From: Campanula takesimana
Taxonomy: Eukaryota > Streptophyta > Magnoliopsida > Asterales > Campanulaceae
Assembly (NCBI GenBank): GCA_026119855.1
Contig: JAOWBW010001809.1
Location: 124,001-188,000 of the forward strand
DNA length: 64,000 bases
Direction of reading: 5' to 3'
The notes under the pieces are model-generated. The model did no database searches, was not told the origin of the DNA, and was given only the letters and a program-made list of their open reading frames with translations. The translations under genes were made by a program, and so were the position numbers. This document shows, piece after piece, positions 55,151-64,000 of the stretch; within the stretch, counting starts at the first letter, position 1, and every line of letters starts with the position of its first letter.

Positions 55151-56333
55151 TTCTGGTCTGGGCTGGGGTTCTTTTTGGGTCGCGGGGTGGATTTAGTTGG
55201 TTTGAATTCCTATTTGTTTTAGTCGTTTGATTCTGAGATTGATTCAAGGTTTAGATGGCTAATCTACGTTCATCGAGATTGTGTTTCCCAAACTTGATTG
55301 CAATCAAAGTTTCAAAGATAAAACGAAGTTAGAATTATGAAGAGTTCATAATTGCTAAAATTGAGAAACAAAGTTCTTGATTCAATGATTGGAGATTCAT
55401 GTGGAATTGTGGATGCAATTGGCCTATGTTCATCGAGACCATCTATTGCTTAGTTTCGGCCAGATGGACTACTTTCTTGGTTTCTTGAATTAGTGCGGGA
55501 TTATGGTTGTCTAATGGCTTAGTTCGACCGCACTTCTTGTTGTCTTGATTTGGAGATGATAACCAAAGTTCAAATAGTCTCATCATCATAATTATAGAGA
55601 AACTAATGACACATAAATATTATGCTTAAATTAATGATTATTAATTTAGTGGCTAAACTTGATGCGTAACATGTTTATCTTGTGTGCTCATAATGTGTTG
55701 TATGCTATATGGTGATGAACCTTCAAGAAAGTTTTAAGTCCTTTTTGCCATACCATGATTAAAACACTTGTAAGTACACGGGTATTTTCATTTGGGCTCG
55801 CCAAAGCGAGGTGCATTGATTTTATTCTTGTATGAGCAAGATGAGTGAATAAGAGTTACCTATGCGTTTAAAATGGTTGGATTTAATTAGGCGTCTAAAC
55901 AGTTTTGGGCCTAGGCAAAGATGAGATTAAACATGCTTTTGAAATTGGATCACTAAGAATCATATTGGATATGATTGACAAGAAATTGTCTACCTAATTA
56001 ATTTGATTTTGAGCGGTCCGCCAAAGCGGACTCAAGATTAAATTAAAGTTGGATCTTAGCCCAATTTAAAAGAATCTCAGAAAAGGATCTAAGAGTCATA
56101 TGGGATATGATTGACAGGGTTGTCTACCTAATTAATTTAATTTTGAGCGGTGCGCCAAAGCGTACTTGAAATTAAATTAAAGTTGGATCTTAGTCCATTT
56201 AAATTATATTATACATTGGATGTATAAGAAGGTTATATAATTTAGTGGGAGTATTTTTGGAAAATACATTATTTATCTCTTTAATGAGATTGGTACTTGT
56301 AAAATTTTGGAAATTTTGCATAAGTTGTAGATA

Positions 56334-57000
56334 ATGACAACTAGAATCGTTGCGATTAATCCTTGATAAGGATAATGCTTTAAAAGGAATCGTACAAACT
56401 TCATGGATTAGATCCTGAGCCTAAGAATCGTTCTAAGGCAAGAAGATGAGTTGTACATTCTTGATGGGTCTATTCCTAAAAGAACCCAATGCCAGAGAAA
56501 GACAATCACAAGAGACATGAGTATGTTTCTAGGGATGTGAGTTGTTTCGTGCTCGCGATTATGTGCTCAAAACTCCAACAAAGTTTGGAACTTATGAAAG
56601 CCTATTGGATAGGCGTGGAATTGAGTTACATGTCTCAAAGGGCAATCTGAGCAAGAGAGGTATAAAACCATTATTGCATTCACTTTTTGCAAAAGGATAA
56701 AGGGCAATATGTGGAACCTCACATGCTTAAGATAAAGGCTACGTAGAGCATCTTGAGAAACTTGGTTGTCCAATTGGATTGGAGCAAGCCACGGATCTCA
56801 TTCTTGATTCATTGTCCAAAAGTTATAATCACTTCATGATGAACTATAACATGCTTGGAATGAATAAGAATCTCTCAGAGTTTCATGATATGCTGAAAAC
56901 TGCGGAGATGAAGATAATGGAGAAAGGTTCTCCAATGCTCATGGTTCATGATGGAAAAGGAGGCCAAATGCCAAAGGAAAGGTAAGACAGACTTGTCAAA
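56334..57000 (+). pseudogene. gag: Copia A Gag remnant
   Basis: Starts at ATG 56334, aligned with the better-kept start of copia B. Recognisable pieces in shifting frames are an RLILDKD-like segment, 'LYILDGSIP', and 56779-56985 (ATDLILDSLSKSYNHFMMNYNMLGMNKNLSEFHDML), a UBN2/gag-polypeptide-like region of copia Gag. Frameshifts and stops exclude function. Confidence 0.75.
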
Positions 57001-59326
57001 CCTAAAGGAAATAATTGTGGTTAAAATAATAACTCTAATTGATGCAATTTGGTAAAATGGCAATTGGATTGACCATTTAGAATTGTAGTCAAAATTCTGG
57101 ATGATCAATAAAAGGAATGGTAGTGGGACTACCGCTTGGAAATATTTATGTTATAAATTAATCTTTCTAAATTTAATTATTGGGTATTGGATATCGCAAT
57201 AATTAGTAAATTGAAAGACTGCTTATAGTAAAGTTTGATCTATGAATGGTAATGATGCAATGGTTGCAACATTGTTCGTGGAACACTTGTAAAGTGACTT
57301 TACTTATGAAGCAGAAAATATTATTTTGTTATAAGATAATGAAGGATATTTATTTCTTATTAGGATTAAGAAAAGTGTTTTATTTATTATGATTTACTTA
57401 ATTGTGTTATCATATAAATAAATCTTATATCCTAAATCTTGAAAAACGAAATAATAACTGAGGTTATGACATAAATAATCAAATTCTTTATGCATTATTG
57501 TTTTGATCAAATAAATGAGAAATGCATATCTAAAATTCCATGGGGCGGAGTTTTAAGTCATATGATTTGGAATCACATGATTTATGCAAATCTTATTTAC
57601 TTGGACCAAGACATCTTTTACTATGAATAGTAAAAGGCTAATATCTTTCTTGACCTAATACATGTCAGTGTATATGGTGCATTAAGTAGCAATGCTAAAA
57701 GAGAATTTGGTTGGACTTGGTAAAATTATTCAAAGATTCTGATTCGATCAAGATGATGAACAATTAAACCATGAATTTGATAGTCATCGTCAAAATTGTG
57801 AAATAGTTTCACAATTAACTTCACTAAGAACACCATTCTAAATGATGTGTCCACGTGGAAGTACAGGAACCTTATTGGATATGGTTCATTAGATGATAAA
57901 GTCAAATTGATCTTCTATTATTAATTTTGGGGTTATGTATTACAAACCGCTATAACTACACTAATTTGAGTTCCATCAAAAGAGGTTAAATGGTGAAAGA
58001 AAACTCGGTTTGTCTTTCATAAAGATTTAAGATGATGAGACCTTTTGGAAAGGAGCTGTCTGGGACACACTCACATTTAAATCTAACAAATATATTTTCA
58101 TGTGATATCTTAAGGAAACTTGAGGATAATGTTTTACTCATAAGAAACAAATGGTTTGTTATTTATGATGGTGCTTTTCTTGATAAGTCATTTATCTCTA
58201 AAAGAATCAGTGGGAGTAAAATATATCTAGAATTGTTCGAGACCTAGAAAATATAATTTAACCTAAGATGGAAATTGAACAAGTTTTCACAAGGAGTCGT
58301 GAAAAATCCGTTCAAGTTATACAAAGTACTTGCGTACATGATAGGATACAATCTATAACAAGAAATATTGGATATTTCGAAATAGAAAGTATTGAGGTAA
58401 ATTTCATTGAAAGATGACACGTTTGCCACCTATCGAAGGTACAATGTCCGCTCCATATTTAGATTAATGACTTGGAGTCATAAAGTCTAAAAGGCAATCC
58501 ATGTGTAATAATTAAGTTTGGAACTTGATCATTCTAACCTAAGGTGTAAAAACCAAAGGAGAGGAATGAGTTTTCTTGGAGAAAACTTACATGGGTAGCG
58601 AGAAACTTACTAGAATTCTCATAGTCACATGTTCATATTTGAAATATGAAATTTAACAAAATGATGTCAAAACAAGCATTCCTTAACGGGAACTCACTTA
58701 AGGATGTATTGGATACAACCTAAAGGTTTTGATAGTCAAATAAAATTCTAATAAAGTATGTAAGGTGCGGAAATCCATTGGATGGATTGAAGCAAGCTTT
58801 TGGGAGTTTGAATCTCCGTTTTGATGAATCAAAGAATTTTGCTTTATCAAGAACGAAGATGAACCTTGTATATACAAGAAGATTAGTGGGAGCATAGTTC
58901 TATTCCTTTTTTAAATATGTGGATGACGTACTTCTCATTGGAAACGACATTCCTACACGTCAGTTTGTAAAGACTTTGTTTGGAAAGTGCTTCGCAATGA
59001 AAGATATGGATGAAACCGCATATGTCCTTGGCATCAAGGAAGCTAATTGGTTTAAAGCCAAAGTACATACATTGATAAAGTCATTAGAAGATTCTGCAAC
59101 GAAAATTCTAAGAGAGGACTGTTGCCAATAATACATGGAGTTTCTCTAAGCAAGACTCAATGTCCTAAGACAAAAGATGAGCATAAGAAAATGAGTGAGA
59201 TGCCATTTGCTTCGGCAATTGGATCCACTATGCCATGATAAGTACTAAGCCGGATATATCTAAATGCTTGGAGCATGACGAGTAGATATCAATCCGACAC
59301 TGGTGAGATTCAATGGGTGGCTGTAA
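57000..59326 (+). pseudogene. pol: Copia A Pol remnant
   Basis: Decayed protease, integrase and RT. A protease-like VLDI stretch lies near 57186. RT is best seen at about 58913-59131, where the YVDD box (KYVDDVLLIGND) and 'FAMKDMDETAYVLGIK' remain. RNase H begins near 59200 and is cut by LTR B. Many stops and frameshifts. Confidence 0.75.
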
Positions 59327-60843
59327 TGTTGGTAGTGGTGCCCTAGGCACGTTTAATAAACGTTGTAATTGTTATCATTTATTTCATATCAATAAAGAGA
59401 TGTTTTGATTATTATTGTTGTTCATGTTTACTTATAATAATCCCCGTCCCTAGTACTTATTAAGCACTAGTATAAAGGCTAAATGATCATGGGATGATCA
59501 TGTTAGATTTATGGGTACTTATTTGGAACAAGGTACTGGACATGACCCGCTGTATGAGATTTATGTCATGGTCTATGTCGAACATATATCTCTTATTAGT
59601 TATGTCATTTGAATCCTTAGACATGAAGTTATTATAGTCTTCCACTTGATGAACATTGTGTTTGACATATTCAAACGCTACCTTAACACGGTAGTTATAA
59701 AGGGTATGATTGGCATGATCGAATTCCCGTTGGGAAGAATAATGAGCTAAATGGATTTGTCCCTCCACGGAGAGATGTCAAGCTTGGGCCTCTCATAGGA
59801 ATGATGTTGATGAAATGTTCGGCCGGACTCAAATGAATTGATTGGATCAATGTCATTTGGATTATCAACATATTCGGAATCGAGAAAGTATTGAACGAAA
59901 CAAGTTGACTCTTTGACCATGACTTCTGTTCAATGACATCGTGGACAAAGGGATTGTGACATATTCTAAAGGAATGCGAACTTGTATCTAGTTATACTAT
60001 TTGGGTAGGTATGACGGTTTGCTAGAACCTAATCATATCTTATGGGATCATGGTTGAGCCCATTGCCAACTTAGTATAATCCTAGAGGGTCACACACAAT
60101 AGAACGAATCTTAAATAAAAGGACTATATTGGCATTTAGAGTCGGAGGACTTCCAAGGAATTTCTGGAAAGTTCTGGGCCTCCTGGTCAACCAAGCGGGC
60201 GCTTGGGTTGCACCAGGCGGGCGCCTGAACAAGCCAGAAAAGGAATTGGACTTTCTGGCCAAACAAGCGGGCGCCTGGGTAGGACCAGGCGGGCGCCCGG
60301 TATGCCGGTTTGGAATTTCCTAATTCGATTAGGAATGGTTTTTGACACAAGTTACCTATTTGGAATAGGTCTTAATTGTGTATAAAAACACTAATTCGGC
60401 CAGACCATATTAAGGGGTGCCTTTTGTGAGTCTCAAAGAGTTTGAGAGAGATTTTATTTTGTTCTAAGATATCATTGATTGAGGAACAAAATAATTCACA
60501 AATAAATTCCATATAGTTCTTATTATATTGTGAAAGTGTGTTTCATAATATTGGTCTAGCAACCAAGATCAAAGAAGCTCCTTTGATATTCGTTCGAAGT
60601 GTGGATACCGCTAGAGGGTGAAAATCATCATCTTCAAAGTTCGTGTTCAAGCTTTGTGATCGTGATCAAGTCTTCAAGTTTCTCCACCAAAGACCAAGAG
60701 AAAATTCATAGCCATCAAGGGTTAGTTATTCCTCTATTCATCTTGTTGTATTTGATTTAATCATATGAACGGATCCATGGGTTTGGGTTTCTTAAAATTT
60801 TAATTGCTATATTCCGCTGCGCATGTTACTTGGAAACCCAACA
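59327..60843 (+). repeat. LTR B
   Basis: 1517 bp, TGTTGGTAGTGGTGCCC to GGAAACCCAACA. TATA box GTATAAAAACAC at 60380-60391. Four cassettes at 60192-60300, between anchors shared with LTRs A and C. Confidence 0.9.
60192..60300 (+). repeat. GCGGGCGCCTG cassettes, U3 slot of LTR B
   Basis: CAAGCGGGCGCTTGGG (60192), CCAGGCGGGCGCCTGAA (60213), CAAGCGGGCGCCTGGG (60264) and CCAGGCGGGCGCCCGG (60285): two pairs, each pair spaced 5 nt, ending 80 bp before the TATA box. Small ORFs called here (60071-60385) are by-products. Confidence 0.92.
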
Positions 60844-60844
60844 G

Positions 60845-60859
60845 TGGTATCAGAGCCCC
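60845..60859 (+). promoter_or_regulatory. Primer-binding site of copia B
   Basis: TGGTATCAGAGCCCC, one base after LTR B. Confidence 0.93.
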
Positions 60860-61146
60860 GTTCATGTTGATTAATTCAATACTTGGATCATGTTATGTGT
60901 ATATAAATTGTTTATGTGCCAAGCATGATATGAATATTGGATTATATGATGTTTATGTGTTTTGTGATTTTATGTGGTTTATTATTTTTCCAACTTTAAT
61001 CGCACGATTCAATCGCAATAAAATTATGGTGGATTCTGAATTATTTCGATTATTGATTTTGATTGGATCAAAGTTTTAATAATCAGGGAAAAATAATTTT
61101 GAGACAAAATTTTCGAACTTTAAAATTCTATACTATTCTGGCCATT

Positions 61147-61183
61147 CAAGCGGGAGCCTGGTCCTTTGCAGGCGGGCGCTCGG
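61147..61183 (+). repeat. Leader-slot cassettes of copia B
   Basis: CAAGCGGGAGCCTGG (61147) and GCAGGCGGGCGCTCGG (61168), beginning about 288 nt after the primer site, the same place as copia A's leader cassettes but of B's own type. The remaining leader to 62384 is non-coding. Confidence 0.9.
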
Positions 61184-62384
61184 TGGTCAAGATTTGTTCT
61201 GATTTTGGTTAAAATCTGAATATGGAATTTTCGACAAATTCGACAAAACCAGTAACAGAACCAGTCCAGACTTGTTGATCTGGAATGGGTTTTTGGTAGT
61301 TGGTTTGTGTGTGGATTTTGGGGTTTGATTTTCCTATTTGTTTTAAGTCTTGTGATTCCTAGATTGGTTCAAGTTTTGGATGGCTAATCTGCGTTCATCG
61401 AGATTGTGTTTCCCAAATTGATCGCAATCAAAGTTTCAAAGATAAAACGAAGTTAGAATTATGAAGAGTTCATAATTGCTAAAATTGAGAAACAAAGTTC
61501 TTGATTCAATGATTGGAGATCCATGTGGAATTGTGAATGCAATGGCCTACGTTCATCGAGACATCTATTGTTTAGTTTCGGCCACATGGACTACTTTCTT
61601 GGTTTCTTGAATTAGTGCGGGATTGTGGTTGCCTAATGGCTTAGTTCGACGCACTTCTTGTTGTCTTGATTTGGAGATAATAACCAAGTAGTGAAATAGT
61701 CTCATCCTCATAATATAGAGAAACTAATGACACATAAATATCATGCTTAAATTAATGGGATTAATTTAGTGGCTAAACTTGATGTGTAACATGTTTATAT
61801 TATGTGCTCATATAAATGTGTTATATGCTATATGTGAGAACCTTCAAAGAAGTTTTAAGTCCTTCTTTGCCATGCCATGATTAAAACACTTGTTTATATA
61901 TGGGTGATTTTGATGTGGGTTCGCCTCCGCGAAGTACATTGATTTTATTCATATATGAGCAAGATGAGGTTCATTAATTTAATGTGGGCTTGCCTCCGCA
62001 AGGTGCATTAAATGAATGGTTCCTATGCATTTAATGGTTGGACTTAATTAGCGTCAAAACAGTTTTGGGCCTAGTAGCAAAAGATGAGATTAAACATGCT
62101 TTTTGAAATCGGAGATTCTCAAAGAATCTCATAAAAAGGATCTAAGAATCATATGGGATATGATTGATATGATTGTCTACCTAAAATTTAGTTTTTGAGC
62201 GGTCCGCCTCCGTGGACTCAAAAGTTAAATAAAGTGGATCTTAGCCCAATTAAATATATTATACATTGGATGTTATGAGAAGGTTATAATTTAGTGGGAG
62301 TATTTGTTTGGAAAAATACATTATTTGTCTCTTAATGAAAACCGGTACTTATTAAATTTTGGAAATTTTGCATATTTGTAGATA

Positions 62385-63280
62385 ATGACTAATAACACTC
62401 AATCAATGTCGTTGCGATCGATCCTTGAGAAGGATAAGCTCGAGAGAATGGTACAAACTTTATGGATTGGATCCGTAGCATAAGAATCGTTCTTGGGCAA
62501 GAAGAAAGTTGTACATTCTCGATGGGCCTCTCCCTGCTGAACCACCGCCTACTGCCCTAGGGTAGAAAGGGACAATTTACAAGAAAACATCGTAATGATT
62601 CTAGAGATGTAAGTTGTCTCATGCTTGCTGCTATGTGTTTCAAAACTCCAACAAAGTTTGGAACATTGGAAGCCTATGAGATAGGCGTGGAGTTTGGACC
62701 ATGTTTCAAGAGCAAGCTAGGCAAAAGAGGTACAAGACCATTGTTGCATTCACTACTTGTAAAATGAATGAAGGGCAACAAGTGAGTCCTCACTTTTTCT
62801 TAAATGAAAGGTTTGTAGAGCACCGTGAGAAACTTGGCTATCCAATCCCATTGTAGCTAGCCACGGATCTCATTCTTAATTCATTGCCTAAAAGTTATAA
62901 TCAGTTTGTGTATGAATTATAACATGCATGGAATGGATAAGAATCTCTCTGAGTTGCATGGGATGCTCAAAACTGCAGAGAGATGAAATTGTGGGGAAAG
63001 GTTCTCCCGTGCTCTTGGTCATGATGGGAAGAAGGCTAGTGCCAAAGGAAAGGGTAAGGCAAAAGTTGTCAAACCCAAGATAAGCAAGGCAAAGGTTGCC
63101 AAGGCTTATGAGGGAAAACACTGATTCACAAAAGGATGCAATCTATTTCCATTGTCAAGAATTGGTCATTGGAAACGTAATGCAAGCTTTCTCTGGAAGA
63201 GCAAAAGAAGAAGAAGGGCAGCAAGGCTGCGTCGACTTCAGGTATCTATATGATAGATATTCTCTTTTCTACCACTGATT
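62385..63280 (+). pseudogene. gag: Copia B Gag remnant
   Basis: ATG 62385 opens MTNNTQSMSLRSILEKDKL, typical of copia Gag, then shifts frame. Later parts include an ATDLILNSLPKSYNQF-like stretch (62857-62905, in broken frames) and a Lys-rich segment. A damaged zinc knuckle (YFHCQELVIGN) lies near 63140. Not functional. Confidence 0.75.
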
Positions 63281-64000
63281 CCTGGGTATTGGATACCGGA
63301 TGTGGTTCTCACATTTGTCCTAAATGTGCAGGGACTAAAGAATAGGAGACTGCTTAAAGAAGGTGAAGTAGATCTACGCGTGGGAATGGAGCAAGAGTTG
63401 CTGCATAGCCGTAGGGATTATGAAGTCACTTTACCTTCGGATTAATTCTTGTTTTGAACAATTGATTATGTTACGAATTTAAGCAGAAATATATTTCAAT
63501 TTCTGTTTGGATTATGAAGGTTTTAAGTTTCTTATTGAGAATAAGAAATTTTCCATTTACTTAAATGATGTGCTTTATGGTATTGCTAATTCATTTAATG
63601 GCCTTATATTCTGGATGTCAAGAATGAAAAATAATGACAATGTCTATCATGTAAATAAGAAATCTAAACCTAATGATGTAAATCATACTTATTTGTGGCA
63701 TTGCCGTCTTGGTCATATTAATGAGAAGCGTATCTCAAAGCTCATGGGGACGGACTTTTAGGTTCATGGACCTCGACTCATATGACTTGTGAGTCGGTCT
63801 TCTTGGAAAAATGACTAAGACACCTTTTACCAAGTTGGGTGAAAGGGGCAAGCGACTTATTGGGGTTGATACATTCCGATGCATGCGGACCATTAAGTAG
63901 CAATGCTAGGGGAGGATTTCAATACTTCATAACCTTCACTGATGATTATAGTAGATTTGGGTATGTTTACCTAATGAAAACATAAAAGTGAAGCATTGAG
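63270..64000 (+). pseudogene. pol: Copia B Pol start: protease, GAG-pre-integrase, integrase N-terminus
   Basis: The protease active site VLDTGCGSHIC is at 63283-63315, soon followed by a TAG. The GAG-pre-integrase segment is open at 63507-63761 (HTYLWHCRLGHINEKRISKL). Integrase begins near 63785 (KMTKTPFTKLGERGKR) with frame breaks and continues past the window. Confidence 0.8.

Larger units (their letters stand above)
53564..59326 (+). mobile_element. Ty1/copia element A, truncated by copia B
   Basis: LTR A (53564-54711), Met-tRNA primer site, 1.6-kb leader with palindromic cassettes, decayed gag and pol. The pol breaks off in the RNase H region (SRYQSDTGEIQWVAV), where LTR B begins at 59327; a 3' LTR is not in the window. 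Frame breaks throughout show that it is dead. Confidence 0.85.
59327..64000 (+). mobile_element. Ty1/copia element B, 3' part outside window
   Basis: LTR B (59327-60843), Met-tRNA primer site at 60845, leader with GCGGGCGCC cassettes, decayed gag and the start of pol to the window end. It inserted in the RNase H region of copia A. Its LTR, leader and gag align with copia A throughout, so both belong to one family. Confidence 0.85.

Overview
This is plant nuclear DNA made almost entirely of nested transposable elements. Evidence for a plant: Ty3/gypsy elements primed by initiator Met-tRNA and carrying a chromodomain-like tail, a Tat/Ogre-type element with the TGGCGACTCCGCTGGGGA primer site, a Mutator-like element (MULE) with a FAR1-type transposase, Stowaway and hAT MITEs, and a Helitron. 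An AT-rich eudicot is my guess; the species cannot be named. I found no convincing host gene, tRNA, rRNA or CRISPR. Every long ORF belongs to a transposable element.

Layout. (1) 1-7503: a young Tekay-like gypsy element whose 5' LTR is cut by the window edge. It sits in the 3' remnant of a copia LTR (7504-8288). That remnant sits in the 5' LTR of a gag-only Tat/Ogre-like element (8289-18099), which in turn lies in a gypsy protease/LTR fragment (18100-about 19276). A hAT MITE containing a Stowaway MITE is nested in the gag-only element. (2) 19300-23242: a hAT fragment, a 1.05-kb hAT element, a solo gypsy LTR with a perfect target-site duplication (TSD), and MITEs. (3) 23353-47222: one MULE with long terminal inverted repeats (TIRs) and a perfect 9-bp TSD, swollen to 23.9 kb by a defective gypsy element (24527-33541) and a LARD with 4.13-kb LTRs (36330-45934). 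Its minus-strand transposase is split by the LARD and has several frameshifts. (4) 47232-50106: MITEs, another hAT element and an unclassified repeat. (5) About 50066-64000: three related copia copies nested in each other (C, A, B). A minus-strand Helitron (50107-52353) lies in the LTR of C.

Age order from LTR pairs, counted by eye: the LARD is youngest (about 0.2% divergence), then the Tekay-like element (4 differences in 761 bp), then the Tat/Ogre-like element (about 1%) and the defective gypsy (roughly 1-2%).

The most interesting signal is not a gene. Several otherwise unrelated elements carry arrays of 12-16-nt GC-rich palindromic cassettes. Examples are TGGGCGACCGCACA, GCACGGTCGTGC, CAGGCGGGCGCCTG, GCGCGCGC and GGTCCGACCGGACC. 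They occupy fixed slots: one in the LTR upstream of the TATA box and, in three elements, a second in the leader after the primer-binding site. Within one element both slots carry the same cassette type. Related copia copies carry different types in the same slot, and identical types recur across the gypsy and copia superfamilies. A second unusual feature is an array of about 27 covarying mini-palindromes standing where gag should be in the 24527-33541 element, next to an ORF with two AT-hook motifs.
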